A stretch of 64,000 bases of DNA from Virgibacillus salexigens (lineage in GTDB: Bacteria; Bacillota; Bacilli; Bacillales; Amphibacillaceae): the NCBI RefSeq assembly GCF_014905415.1, contig NZ_BNEO01000002.1:620001-684000 (forward strand), given 5' to 3'. The notes under the pieces were generated by a model. It was not told the origin of the DNA. It saw nothing but the letters and a program-made list of their open reading frames with translations, and made no database searches. The position numbers and the translations under genes are program-made. Of this stretch, positions 26,842 through 35,837 are shown in pieces; position 1 is the first letter of the stretch, and every line of letters starts with the position of its first letter.

Positions 26842-27531
26842 TTATTCGTTGTTTGCTGCAACATACATCAAAATGAATCGAACCAATTCAGCAACAGCTA
26901 CAAGTGCAGCTGCAACATAGGTTAACGCTGCTGCATTGAGTACTTTCTTTGTTTCTCTTTCTTCGTTATTTCGTATGACACCTGACGAAACAAGTTGGGC
27001 CATCGCTCGATTGGATGCATCAAATTCAACAGGCAATGTTACAAGCTGGAATAACACAGCTGCTGACATGAAGATAATTCCGAAAAGGAATAAACCAGAT
27101 AGGTTAAGCAGTATGCCGCCTATAATTAGAAAGAAGGAGATATTTGAGCCGAAGTTAGCTACAGGTACTAAGGCATTTCTAAATCTTAGAAAGGCATAGT
27201 CTTGAGCATCCTGAATAGCATGTCCTACTTCATGGGCGGCAACAGCAGAAGCTGCCATTGATTGTCCATGAAAGTTTCCTGTGGAAAGTCGTACAACTTT
27301 TTTTCTTGGGTCATAGTGATCAGAAAGGGTCCCTTTCGTTTCTTCAATACTTACATCGTAAAGCCCGTTTTCATCAAGTATTCTTCGAGCCACTTGAGCA
27401 CCTGTCATATAAGAAGATGTCGCTTTTTTAGAATATTTTTTATACGTGTTTTTAACCTTGGACTGTGCCCAAATTGGGATAATCATTAACAAGGCAATAT
27501 AGATAAGGTAACCACCAAAGCCACCTAGCAT
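26842..27531 (-). CDS. yugP: YugP-like membrane zinc metalloprotease
   Basis: A polytopic membrane protein of 229 residues from the Zn_peptidase_2 family. An N-terminal helix (LGGFGGYLIYIALLMIIPIW) precedes the zinc site HEVGHAIQ at about residue 100, which is followed by two or three helices and the conserved EFDASNRA. The ATG at 27531 lies seven bases from AAGGAGG. The family's substrate is unknown. In B. subtilis yugP is elsewhere, so its place between ypjB and ypjC is a local difference. Confidence 0.8.
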   Translation of the reverse strand: MLGGFGGYLIYIALLMIIPIWAQSKVKNTYKKYSKKATSSYMTGAQVARRILDENGLYDVSIEETKGTLSDHYDPRKKVVRLSTGNFHGQSMAASAVAAHEVGHAIQDAQDYAFLRFRNALVPVANFGSNISFFLIIGGILLNLSGLFLFGIIFMSAAVLFQLVTLPVEFDASNRAMAQLVSSGVIRNNEERETKKVLNAAALTYVAAALVAVAELVRFILMYVAANNE

Positions 27532-27577
27532 GTGCATTCCTCCTTATTTAAGGTCAATTTTAGTCAAAAAATGAATA

Positions 27578-27859
27578 TTAGTCAACTGTTTTGTCTTGTT
27601 TCGTTTTTGTTTTTGTTTCCTTTTTTGATTCCCCTCTATATTTTCTCCAACTAACATAAGTTAATGTAACACCAATACAACCCCCGACAATCACTACTGT
27701 CCAAATTAGCGGAAGCAAATCATTATTTTGTTCTGATGATGTACTTGCTTGCAAGAACACTCCAGCCTCAGTGGAGGCAGGGTGTATGTAAAAACTACCA
27801 ATCATCCCTATGACCGTAATTAGGCATGTCATTACCAAACGCTGTTTATTATTTTTCAT
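27578..27859 (-). CDS. ypjB: Shortened YpjB-like sporulation membrane protein
   Basis: Only 93 residues: a basic start and signal-like helix (RLVMTCLITVIGMIGSFYI), a short Ser/Glu-rich linker, then a second helix with TLTYVSWRKYRGE and a lysine/threonine-rich tail. The last part and the position after ypjA match the C-terminus of the sporulation protein YpjB, which is normally about 230-260 residues. The large extracytoplasmic domain seems to be missing, yet the frame is open and has a ribosome site (GGGGTGAT). Either a real minimal form or an internally deleted gene; homology rests on position and the C-terminal helix only. Confidence 0.6.
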   Translation of the reverse strand: MKNNKQRLVMTCLITVIGMIGSFYIHPASTEAGVFLQASTSSEQNNDLLPLIWTVVIVGGCIGVTLTYVSWRKYRGESKKETKTKTKQDKTVD

Positions 27860-27946
27860 AGAGATCACCCCATATTTTTCTTATAACACTAATGTATGAT
27901 CTGGAGATATATTATATAACAGCGAGATAATGGAGTTCTGATACTT

Positions 27947-28522
27947 TTATCCTTTCTGCCGTGATGCACTTGTTAGAAAATAAGCAAGTGCAATGGAAAG
28001 GATACTTAGCCAAAATGTGAAATAGCCAATTTCATTCATATAGTTAGTTAACGAAGCATACACGGGCATCTGTTCAAAGACATAATCAATCACGTCATTA
28101 TGCAATGTCCAAATTGCAGCTACGACAATATGACGTAATTTTAGCTTATAATAAGGAGCATATAATAACCCTTGTATCGCCATTGCACCGTGTGAGGCCA
28201 TCAACATATACCCTTGCCAGCTCAAAGAACCGTCTATTATTAAAGTAAGCAGATTCATGATTACAGCCCATACACCATATTTAAATAGTGTAATCATAGC
28301 TAATGCTTCTATGTATGGCACATTCTTGCGAAAAATGAAAAATAAAAGGAATATGGTAAAAAATAAACTCGCTGTTGGACTATCAGGAACAAAAATGAAA
28401 AATATCGGTAATGTCTCACTTAATTGACTTTCGTACCACATATATCCATAGATCGTCCCTAGTAAATTAATAACAAATAAAAGAATTAAAAAACGGCGAT
28501 CTAATAAGATGTACTTGATCAA
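27947..28522 (-). CDS. ypjA: DUF1405 membrane protein YpjA
   Basis: A 191-residue polytopic membrane protein with five or six helices, from the DUF1405 family, function unknown. It shows the family-typical FVPDSPTASLFFTIFLLFF and LIIDGSLSWQGYMLMASHGAM. The start is TTG after GAGGGAT. It follows the qcr operon and precedes ypjB, as in B. subtilis, but a terminator separates it from qcrC. Confidence 0.85.
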   Translation of the reverse strand: MIKYILLDRRFLILLFVINLLGTIYGYMWYESQLSETLPIFFIFVPDSPTASLFFTIFLLFFIFRKNVPYIEALAMITLFKYGVWAVIMNLLTLIIDGSLSWQGYMLMASHGAMAIQGLLYAPYYKLKLRHIVVAAIWTLHNDVIDYVFEQMPVYASLTNYMNEIGYFTFWLSILSIALAYFLTSASRQKG

Positions 28523-28561
28523 GAAATCCCTCTTTTCTTACATCATAAATTGTTCATTGGC

Positions 28562-28600
28562 TTAAAAAACACCTTCACCAACTAGTGTGGCAAAGGTGTT
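28562..28600 (-). terminator. Terminator of qcrABC
   Basis: Stem AACACCTTTGCC/GGTGAAGGTGTT (with an internal two-base mismatch) and a T run on the minus strand directly after qcrC. Confidence 0.8.
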
Positions 28601-28611
28601 CTTCATTTTAA

Positions 28612-29394
28612 TTATTCTGATTGCTCTTCATTAACAGATACAATAAAATCAGTTAACTGTTGAAGTTCTTCATCTGATCCACTGAATTGTCCAGGAGGCA
28701 TTGATCCGATCCCTTCTTGTGCAATTTGAGCAATCTCTTCAGCAGATTTATCGATTCCGATTAATGATGGAGCTGCTGCACCACCCTGCAGGTCATCTCC
28801 GTGACAGGACATACAGCTATTTTCATAAACTGCATATCCTGGATCTTCCGTGTCAATTTCCACCTGTTCGCCAGGCGGAATAGGTTTATTGGCTTCTGCG
28901 CGTGACTCCCAATCCACGTGAGAAGCAGATTCATACGTAAGCCAAATTACAGAAGCTAGTGCAAGTAACATCATACCAACAGCGACAGGACGCTGATGTG
29001 GTCTTCTTCCAGGTCCATTATCTAAGAATGGTGCAATTAATAACGCACCAAAAGCAATACCTGGCAATACTAGAATTCCCATAATAATGAAATCGCCACT
29101 TGCAAATTCATATTTGAGTAATTCATATAGGAACAAGAAGTACCAGTCCGGCAATGGAATGTAAGATGAATTTGTTGGGTCAGCCATTCCTTCTAATGGT
29201 GAGGGATGTGCTAATGTTAAACATAAAAATCCAACTAGAAACACAGCACCTACTAACCATTCTTTTAATAAAAAGTTGGGCCAGAAAGCTTCTGTTCTAC
29301 CAGGATATTCAGAATAATCTTTTGGTACATTTGGTTTTCTTTCAGCAGAGATCCGAGAATCTCCGACAAACTTCATACCTTTACCCTTATGCAA
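28612..29394 (-). CDS. qcrC: Menaquinol:cytochrome c reductase cytochrome b/c subunit
   Basis: Subunit III of the Bacillus-type b6c complex: a subunit IV-like membrane part fused to a cytochrome c domain. About three membrane helices cover residues 45-165, with PDWYFLFLYELLKYE marking the quinol pocket. The C-terminal domain has the haem motif C-M-S-C-H and a later methionine ligand in GIGSMPPGQFSG. The domain faces outside. Seventeen bases separate it from qcrB. Length 260 residues. Confidence 0.95.
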   Translation of the reverse strand: MHKGKGMKFVGDSRISAERKPNVPKDYSEYPGRTEAFWPNFLLKEWLVGAVFLVGFLCLTLAHPSPLEGMADPTNSSYIPLPDWYFLFLYELLKYEFASGDFIIMGILVLPGIAFGALLIAPFLDNGPGRRPHQRPVAVGMMLLALASVIWLTYESASHVDWESRAEANKPIPPGEQVEIDTEDPGYAVYENSCMSCHGDDLQGGAAAPSLIGIDKSAEEIAQIAQEGIGSMPPGQFSGSDEELQQLTDFIVSVNEEQSE

Positions 29395-29410
29395 TGCTTT
29401 CCCCTCCTTT

Positions 29411-30085
29411 TTATAGCGGTCCAGATATTCCTTGTCTACGTATTAAGATAAAGTGTACTGCCAATAGCGCAAATAATGCTCCTGGCAAGAAGAATACATG
29501 AATGGCAAAGAAACGTGTCAACGTTTGTGCCCCTACAATATTCGCATCACCAGCTAATAGCGTTTTCAATTGTTCCCCAATAAAAGGAACTTGTTCAGCA
29601 ATTTCAAGTCCGACTTGGGTTGCAAAATATGCTTTGTTGTCCCATGGTAATAAGTATCCAGTGAATCCAAGACCAAGCATGATAAAGAAGATTAGAACTC
29701 CAACCATCCAGTTAAGTTCACGTGGTTTTTTATAAGCTCCTTGGAAAAACACTCGCAGTGTATGTAATAACAGCATTACGATAACCACACTGGCACCCCA
29801 ATGGTGCATCCCACGTACGATTTGTGCATGTGCTACTTCTGTCTGTAAGTAGTAAACAGATTTCCATGCATTTTCAATATCAGGTACATAGTACATCGTT
29901 AAAAACATTCCAGATAGGATTTGAATGACTACTACAAAGAATGTCAACCCTCCAAAGCAATATACAAATGCAGAAAAATGATGTGCTGGGTTAACATGCT
30001 CTGGTACCTCGTGGTCTGCAATATCGCGCCAGATTGGCGTAATGTCTATGCGATCGTCAATCCAATCATAAATTTTTTGCAGCAT
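29411..30085 (-). CDS. qcrB: Menaquinol:cytochrome c reductase cytochrome b6 subunit
   Basis: The b-haem carrying membrane subunit, 224 residues with four helices. Haem histidines lie in GMHHWGASVVIVMLLLHTLRVF and the later FAIHVFFLPGAL...VHFILIRRQGISGP. The conserved PWDNKAYFATQVG marks the Qo region, and an N-terminal cysteine-free cytochrome b6 pattern is normal. Translated between qcrA and qcrC with six- and 17-base gaps. Confidence 0.96.
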   Translation of the reverse strand: MLQKIYDWIDDRIDITPIWRDIADHEVPEHVNPAHHFSAFVYCFGGLTFFVVVIQILSGMFLTMYYVPDIENAWKSVYYLQTEVAHAQIVRGMHHWGASVVIVMLLLHTLRVFFQGAYKKPRELNWMVGVLIFFIMLGLGFTGYLLPWDNKAYFATQVGLEIAEQVPFIGEQLKTLLAGDANIVGAQTLTRFFAIHVFFLPGALFALLAVHFILIRRQGISGPL

Positions 30086-30091
30086 AACTGA

Positions 30092-30604
30092 TTACGCCCC
30101 CTCTCTTGGTACTGCGTCGCCTAGGAATAGCATTCCATCTCGTACTTCTTGTTCATAAACATCCAAAGGTTGTAAGGGTGGAGTTCCAGGCACATTTGTT
30201 CCATCCTTGTAATATCGTCCATCATGACATGGGCAGTAAAACTGATCTGGATATTCATCACTTCCTTCCCAGGATACGACACAACCTAAGTGTTTACAAA
30301 TTGGGGAAAAGGCTTGAATTTCGTCATTTTCATCTTTAAATACCCAAGCTGATCGATTTACCTCAGATTCATACCAACCATCCACTTGTTTTACTTTCCA
30401 ATCAATACGCTGTGGATCCGTGGTAATATCTTCGACAGCTAAACTGACGTTTGTCAAGTCTCCATGACCAGATTCCTGCAAAACTGGGTCAACCGCCATA
30501 CGCAACATTGGTGCCAGCATGCCTGCTGCCATGAATCCACCAACCCCTGTAAGCGTATAATTTAAAAACTGTCTACGGGATACTTGCTGCTTCTTTTCAC
30601 TCAT
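30092..30604 (-). CDS. qcrA: Menaquinol:cytochrome c reductase Rieske iron-sulphur subunit
   Basis: 170 residues. A twin-arginine-like N-terminus (SRRQFLNYTLTGVGGFMAAGML) anchors the protein, which is expected to be exported folded by Tat. The [2Fe-2S] ligands are C-K-H-L-G-C and C-P-C-H-D-G. The ATG at 30604 is favoured by GAGGGGGG; a longer frame upstream lacks one. First gene of the qcr operon, just behind a good promoter. Confidence 0.96.
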   Translation of the reverse strand: MSEKKQQVSRRQFLNYTLTGVGGFMAAGMLAPMLRMAVDPVLQESGHGDLTNVSLAVEDITTDPQRIDWKVKQVDGWYESEVNRSAWVFKDENDEIQAFSPICKHLGCVVSWEGSDEYPDQFYCPCHDGRYYKDGTNVPGTPPLQPLDVYEQEVRDGMLFLGDAVPREGA

Positions 30605-30672
30605 GATTTTCCCCCCTCTTTTTACAATAATCACGGACAATAATAGTTTAATCAGATTACTAGGACATTAAC

Positions 30673-30701
30673 CATGATAGCGCAAACTGTTTGTCCGGTC
30701 A
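30673..30701 (-). promoter_or_regulatory. Sigma-A promoter of qcrABC
   Basis: TTGACC, 17 bases, TATCAT on the minus strand. The spacer contains CAAACAGTTTG, and a 12-bp palindrome TTTGTTAACAAA lies just upstream (30714-30725), at an activator-type position. Confidence 0.75.
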
Positions 30702-30742
30702 ATAAATATTGCCATTTGTTAACAAAAGATTTTTAATTATTT

Positions 30743-31201
30743 TTACCAATATGAACGGATTAATTCACTTACCTGTTCTACTTGATCTCGGATGAATCGA
30801 TGCATCTCTGCTGAATGCAAATCACCTGACTTCATTCCGGGTAACCATAACAGTGTGCCATCCAAAGCTTGTTCATGTTTTTTCCATGATGAATCAAGTG
30901 TTAACAAGAAAATATGCGGAAACGGCTGCTGCTGGATTTCCTCGATCCACGAATGAATTCGATTTACTTCCTCTTCCCTATCCGCAGCTTTCACATAGTT
31001 GTAGGTAGGGGTTAACATGATACGACCTGTTAGTTCTTTCTCCAGTTCGTTTGCTAGCACCGAGGTTAACTCATTTTGAAAAGCGTTTTTTTCAAGTTCT
31101 GTATCCCCAGTCATTTGATAAGGTATTAATGGAATGAGAATGGTGTCGATATATTCTTTCGCTTCTAAATATTGTGCTACATCTGCCTTCTTCCATTTCA
31201 T
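30743..31201 (-). CDS. ypiF: YpiF family protein (DUF2487)
   Basis: A soluble 152-residue protein of unknown function, always found beside qcrA in Bacillus. Family pattern is MKWKKADVAQYLEAKEYIDTILIPLIP at the start and HIFLLTLDSSW in the middle. The ATG at 31201 is the family start (MKW); a frame extending upstream reaches into the intergenic region without support. Confidence 0.8.
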   Translation of the reverse strand: MKWKKADVAQYLEAKEYIDTILIPLIPYQMTGDTELEKNAFQNELTSVLANELEKELTGRIMLTPTYNYVKAADREEEVNRIHSWIEEIQQQPFPHIFLLTLDSSWKKHEQALDGTLLWLPGMKSGDLHSAEMHRFIRDQVEQVSELIRSYW

Positions 31202-31281
31202 GTACGAATCAGCCTTTCTCTTAATGTTTGACATCTTTTTCAAAAATATTACACCTTGAGTAAATCTTATCTTAAAGATGC

Positions 31282-31321
31282 AAAAAAAATCAACCTATTG
31301 CCGAAGCAAATTCGGTTGATT
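31282..31321 (-). terminator. Terminator of ypiA-ypiB
   Basis: Outer stem AATCAACC/GGTTGATT with an inner hairpin and a long T run on the minus strand. The ypiB stop codon lies inside the outer stem region. Confidence 0.8.
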
Positions 31322-31870
31322 ATCGTTATTCTCTTCAAGCATCTTCAGTTGTTCTGAAAGTTTTAGGAATGCTACTTGATCCATATCATCGAGTGCACGG
31401 TCTATCTGTTCATTCAATTTCTTCTTTTTAAATTCAAACAATGACATATCTAATAATTGCTTTGCTAATTCTTGATCCTTTTGCGTTATAAAATATTCAT
31501 CTGGGATAAAGGGGTTCTCTTCCAGTACAGAGATATATAATTCATTTTGATACGATTTACTAAAATTCAATTGTAAATACAAAGCTTCATTCTTATTTAA
31601 TCGAATATCATGAAATGATTTTTCAGCGTCTGTCGTCACCAATTGATTTTTATAAAAACGAAATGCTGTTTCTTCTGAACAATGGCTTGTCATAATTATA
31701 CCTCTTGGACAAAACTTTGCTTCCCTTACAAAGTGAACATTTGCAAGTAACTCATCATGATTAACCAAGTAATTTAAGATCCATACACTCTCACGTTTTT
31801 TTAACTGGTAATGATTCAAAAACCACTGGATGAAGCTTTTTTTATCTTCTACGGATACTGGAGTATGCAT
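31295..31870 (-). CDS. ypiB: UPF0302 protein YpiB
   Basis: A 191-residue soluble protein with an N-terminal IDEAL-containing-type UPF0302 domain ([24 protein letters not shown]) and a C-terminal helix ([22 protein letters not shown]), which is an IDEAL-like tail. B. subtilis YpiB is linked to LpxC-independent membrane and respiratory regulation only by position; function is unclear. AAGGGGGC precedes ATG. It follows ypiA by 37 bases and its stop codon is in the terminator. Confidence 0.85.
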   Translation of the reverse strand: MHTPVSVEDKKSFIQWFLNHYQLKKRESVWILNYLVNHDELLANVHFVREAKFCPRGIIMTSHCSEETAFRFYKNQLVTTDAEKSFHDIRLNKNEALYLQLNFSKSYQNELYISVLEENPFIPDEYFITQKDQELAKQLLDMSLFEFKKKKLNEQIDRALDDMDQVAFLKLSEQLKMLEENNDNQPNLLRQ

Positions 31871-31907
31871 GTTTATTAGCCCCCTTCATAATCCAAGTAA
31901 AGTCTAT

Positions 31908-33179
31908 CTATAAATCTTCTCTATCTGACTGCTTTAACCGATGTACAAATTCGCTGATGTCATCATCAGTTGGTTGCTGTTCAAGATATTTTTCAAAGAC
32001 GGGAATTGCTTCCTGTATCCTCCCTTCTTCTGTTAAAAAGTAACCATATTCCTTTAAAAAGTCGCTATCATCTTTAAGGTTATTATATGCAGCATGATAG
32101 TGTTTTAATGCATCTTTGAATGATTCTGTTTCATTATACGCTCGAGCAAGTTCCCATTCATAAAGGGGATCATCTGCTCCTGTATGTTTTATTTCGATAA
32201 TCAAGTCAATAATTCCTTTAAAATCGGATTTATTTTTTAGTAATTCAATTAAGAATAAGATTGCTTCTTTAAAATCTGGGTCGATTGCTACTGCTTCCCT
32301 AATATATTTCTCACTTTCTTCATCCTTATCCAATTGATGGGCTAAAGTTCCAACCATGAAAAAGAGCTCTTTATTAAATTCATCGACTTTTATTCCTTTT
32401 AATGCTGTATCATAGGCTTTTTCTAATAACCCTTCTTCTTCATACACTCTCGCAAGCTGATAGTATACAGTGTGATAATAGGTGTCTATTTCAATTACAT
32501 GTTCCCATGCTTTTCTTGCAATATCGCTGCGCCCTGCTTGATAAGCAGTAAACCCATATTTAAATAATGAGTCAGGGTTTTCGCTATCTTCATCTTGATA
32601 GTACGTAAGGGCTAATTCAAATTCTCCTGATTCGGCATAAGCTTCCGCTAATCGATCGTTAATGGAAATATTAGCAATTTCCTTTGTTCTTGAGAGAATC
32701 TTTTCATAATAGGTGGTTGCTTTTAAATAATCTCCTGTTGAAAAATATAATTCACCTAATGCAAAATCAATAATTGGTTCATTTGGTTCCGCTTGTTTCG
32801 CAGCTAGCAGTTTTTGTTCAGAGACTTCAAATAAACCTTGAGCTTGATAAAGGTCGGCTAATTGGATAAGCGTCTGTACGTAAGCTGGGTCCTCTTCATC
32901 ATTTATTTCATTTAACAATTGAATGGCAGCTTCATCCTCTTCAAGTTCAGTATAAATATCTGCCAGTGTTACTTTTAATTCTCCTTCATTTGGGTACTGT
33001 TGTACTAATTCTTCCATTAACGCTTTGGCTTCATGAAGATATCCCCATTGTATAAATAATTCAGCAATGGTGTACCTTTCTTCTTCATCTGCCATAGGTA
33101 GGTAATCTTCTAATAGCTCGATCGCCTTCTCACTTTGCTTTGCTTCCATTAGTCGAACAGCTTCCATTATTGTTTCCAC
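31908..33179 (-). CDS. ypiA: Tetratricopeptide repeat protein YpiA
   Basis: 423 residues made almost wholly of about eleven TPR units (for example LKVTLADIYTELEEDEAAIQ and YYQLARVYEEEGLLEKAYD), with the recurrent W/L-G-Y-A-F-P spacing. No signal peptide or membrane segment, so a cytosolic scaffold is likely. The acidic composition is marked. The start is GTG after AAGGAAG; an ATG one base upstream is out of frame. First gene of ypiA-ypiB. Confidence 0.88.
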   Translation of the reverse strand: METIMEAVRLMEAKQSEKAIELLEDYLPMADEEERYTIAELFIQWGYLHEAKALMEELVQQYPNEGELKVTLADIYTELEEDEAAIQLLNEINDEEDPAYVQTLIQLADLYQAQGLFEVSEQKLLAAKQAEPNEPIIDFALGELYFSTGDYLKATTYYEKILSRTKEIANISINDRLAEAYAESGEFELALTYYQDEDSENPDSLFKYGFTAYQAGRSDIARKAWEHVIEIDTYYHTVYYQLARVYEEEGLLEKAYDTALKGIKVDEFNKELFFMVGTLAHQLDKDEESEKYIREAVAIDPDFKEAILFLIELLKNKSDFKGIIDLIIEIKHTGADDPLYEWELARAYNETESFKDALKHYHAAYNNLKDDSDFLKEYGYFLTEEGRIQEAIPVFEKYLEQQPTDDDISEFVHRLKQSDREDL

Positions 33180-33272
33180 ATTTGACTTCCTTTCTACACA
33201 TACATCATCATGAACCTAATCATAACGAAAAAAAAGATGATGTTCAAAATAAAAGCATGGGCATAGCAAATA

Positions 33273-33299
33273 AAGGAGCTGTATTAAAAACAGCTCCTT
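33273..33299 (-). terminator. Terminator after aroA (end of the aro operon)
   Basis: Perfect 10-bp stem AAGGAGCTGT/ACAGCTCCTT with a 7-base loop followed by TATTTG on the minus strand. Confidence 0.65.
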
Positions 33300-33399
33300 A
33301 CCACTATACCCACAATTCATAACCATTTATTCATTTCTTTCAGTTGTTTAGTAACTGATTAGTTATTAAAAAAGATCAATACCCTACAAGCGATCATTC

Positions 33400-34689
33400 T
33401 TACTTGATCAAATGATCTAAGTCCTTATAGAAATTTGGGTAAGAGGTGGCTACAGGCGAAATGTCGTCAATGATTACTTCGCCATTAGTTATTAGAGACG
33501 CAACAGAAGCCATCATTGCTATACGATGATCGTGATAGGAAGCAACTTCATTGCCGGTTAACGGTGTTTTTCCGTGGACGATTAACCCGTCGTCTGTTGC
33601 TTCAACATCTGCACCTAAACGAGTTAATACTTCCGTAACGGCAAGGATTCTATCCGTTTCTTTCACGCGTAATTCTTCTGCATCTTTAATAACCGTTGTT
33701 CCCACTGCTTGCGTTGCCAGTAGAGCAATGATAGGAATCTCATCGATTAACCTAGGTATCATTTCCCCTTCGATGGTAGTACCAATTAAAGGAGATTGCG
33801 CAATTCGGATATTCCCTAACAGTTCTCCTCCTTTAGAATGAACTTCTTCTACTATTACATTAGCGCCCATCGCTTTTAGAACATCGATTATTCCTGTTCT
33901 CGTCTCATTTAGACCAACATGCAACAAGCGGATACTGCTTCCTTGCACAATTGCAGCTGCCGCTAAAAAGAATGCTGCTGAAGATATATCTCCTGGTACA
34001 TAAACATCATTAGCAGATAGCGTTTGATTTCCTTTAACAGTAATTTCTTTCCCTTCAATCTCTATATCGGCACCAAATGCTTGTAACATGGTTTCTGTAT
34101 GGTTCCTCGTTAAGGAAGTTTCTACAACTGTAGTTTCACCATTTGCGTACAGACCCGCTAATAATACGGCTGATTTCACTTGAGCGCTCTTTACTGGTAA
34201 ATGATAATGTATTCCTGATAAGGTGTCACCGTTAATTGCCAAAGGTAGATAATTTCCATCCTTTCTCCCATCAATATGAGCTCCCATTTGACATAGTGGG
34301 TCTACGACTCTGTTCATTGGCCGTTTGGTTAGAGAAGCATCACCATAAACTGTTGTAAAAAAAGGAAGTCCAGCTAATATACCAAGCATTAATCGAGCTG
34401 TAGTACCTGAGTTCCCAAAATAAAGCGGAGCTGTCGGCTCTGTTAACGCTTGACGACCTTTTCCAACAATTTTTAATTGAGAACCTTCTTTATCTATCGA
34501 AACTCCCATAGCACGAAAAATATCTACTGTACGCATACAGTCTTCTCCATCTAAAAAATGACTAACAGTAGTTACGCCGTGAGCTAATGCGCCAAATATG
34601 ACAGAACGATGAGATATAGATTTATCACCAGGTACTTCAAGTTCACCTTGTAACGGTGCATTCACAGCTGATAATTTTAATTCCTTCAA
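33400..34689 (-). CDS. aroA: 3-phosphoshikimate 1-carboxyvinyltransferase (EPSP synthase)
   Basis: Sixth step of the shikimate pathway. Substrate motifs are PGDKSISHRSVIF at residue 20, GNSGTTARLMLGIL at about 92, LTKRPMNRVVDPL, KSAQVKSAVLLAGL and the C-terminal ELRVKETDRI with DHRIAM. The pattern is that of class II enzymes of Gram-positive bacteria. Length 429 residues. In B. subtilis the gene is called aroE. Last gene of the aro-tyr-his cluster, 35 bases after tyrA. Confidence 0.96.
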   Translation of the reverse strand: MKELKLSAVNAPLQGELEVPGDKSISHRSVIFGALAHGVTTVSHFLDGEDCMRTVDIFRAMGVSIDKEGSQLKIVGKGRQALTEPTAPLYFGNSGTTARLMLGILAGLPFFTTVYGDASLTKRPMNRVVDPLCQMGAHIDGRKDGNYLPLAINGDTLSGIHYHLPVKSAQVKSAVLLAGLYANGETTVVETSLTRNHTETMLQAFGADIEIEGKEITVKGNQTLSANDVYVPGDISSAAFFLAAAAIVQGSSIRLLHVGLNETRTGIIDVLKAMGANVIVEEVHSKGGELLGNIRIAQSPLIGTTIEGEMIPRLIDEIPIIALLATQAVGTTVIKDAEELRVKETDRILAVTEVLTRLGADVEATDDGLIVHGKTPLTGNEVASYHDHRIAMMASVASLITNGEVIIDDISPVATSYPNFYKDLDHLIK

Positions 34690-34724
34690 TTGATCACGTC
34701 CTTTATTCTACCAATGGTTCATCC

Positions 34725-35825
34725 TTATTTTTCGATCATTGTTTCGTATCCATGCTGCTGTAGTATTGCTTCACTAGATTTTTGTACTTGTTCCGTAGAA
34801 AAGCTTAAACGTAATGCCCCCATAATTCCTTCTCTTATCTCTAATATTTGTATATTATTAATGCTGATATCGTGGGTTGCAAGTAATTGGGTGACATTAG
34901 CTAATGCACCCGTCTGATCTCGAATATCGACATATAGATCGTAATAGGATGGAATGGCTCCTTTATCAGCAGATCCTAAACCATCCCGATAATTCTTGGC
35001 TAATTCTAAATAGTGAATCATTTCTTTTTTTTCATTTTGGTCTAAGAGCTTTTTTAACGTTTGCATTTCAGTGATCCACTCTTTTAAAAGCTGGGACATT
35101 TTCTGTCGATTATGGTAGAAAATGTCCTGCCAAAGAATCGGATTACTTGAGGCTATACGGGTTATATCACGAAAACCTCCTGCTGCTAAATTAGGTAAAT
35201 ATGTATGTGTTCGCGCCCAATTTTTCGCTTGATGTACAAGTGATGAAGCGATTAAATGAGGGAAATGGGAAACTACCCCAGTCATCTCATCATGCTCTTC
35301 AGCATTTAAGGTGATAAACTTGCTTCTCGTGGGCAATAATACTTGCTTTAGTTCTTCTACATCTTGATCGGAACTACGATTAGTCGGGGTCAGTACATAC
35401 ATCGCATTTTCAAATAAATGCGGTTTAGCAGATTCAACCCCTTTTTTATGAGAACCAGCCATCGGATGCCCACCTATAAAAGCAATCTGTTTATTCGTTA
35501 AGCGGTTTGCCGTTGTAATAATCGATTGTTTTACAGAAGAGACATCACTTACGATGATGTCCTTTTCTAATGCCATATTATCCATTTCATTTAAGAGAGT
35601 AATCGATTCTGAAATTGGTGCCGCCAAGATTACATAATCCGATTTCTGTACAGCCGTTTTAAATTCACTAGATGATTCATGGATAATTTCGTTTTTCTGG
35701 GCAAAGTCAACCGTATACGGATTTACATCGTATCCGATAACTGTATTCTCTTTTACTGTAACAAGTGCTCTTGCTAATGAAGCTCCAATAAGACCAAGCC
35801 CTGCTATCATTATTGTTCGTTTCAC
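34725..35825 (-). CDS. tyrA: Prephenate dehydrogenase with C-terminal ACT domain
   Basis: Makes 4-hydroxyphenylpyruvate for tyrosine. The NAD-binding GLGLIGASLARAL is at the start; the catalytic segment is FIGGHPMAGSHKKGVE with the histidine, and HLIASSLVHQAKNW and GGFRDITRIASSNPILWQDI follow. Residues about 290-366 form an ACT domain (VDIRDQTGALANVTQLLATH), likely the feedback site. Between hisC (12 bases) and aroA. Confidence 0.95.
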   Translation of the reverse strand: MKRTIMIAGLGLIGASLARALVTVKENTVIGYDVNPYTVDFAQKNEIIHESSSEFKTAVQKSDYVILAAPISESITLLNEMDNMALEKDIIVSDVSSVKQSIITTANRLTNKQIAFIGGHPMAGSHKKGVESAKPHLFENAMYVLTPTNRSSDQDVEELKQVLLPTRSKFITLNAEEHDEMTGVVSHFPHLIASSLVHQAKNWARTHTYLPNLAAGGFRDITRIASSNPILWQDIFYHNRQKMSQLLKEWITEMQTLKKLLDQNEKKEMIHYLELAKNYRDGLGSADKGAIPSYYDLYVDIRDQTGALANVTQLLATHDISINNIQILEIREGIMGALRLSFSTEQVQKSSEAILQQHGYETMIEK

Positions 35826-35837
35826 ACTGACGTCTCC

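Noticed and set aside
33551-33841. Plus-strand 96-codon frame inside aroA
   Set aside because: Antisense shadow of conserved EPSP synthase codons.
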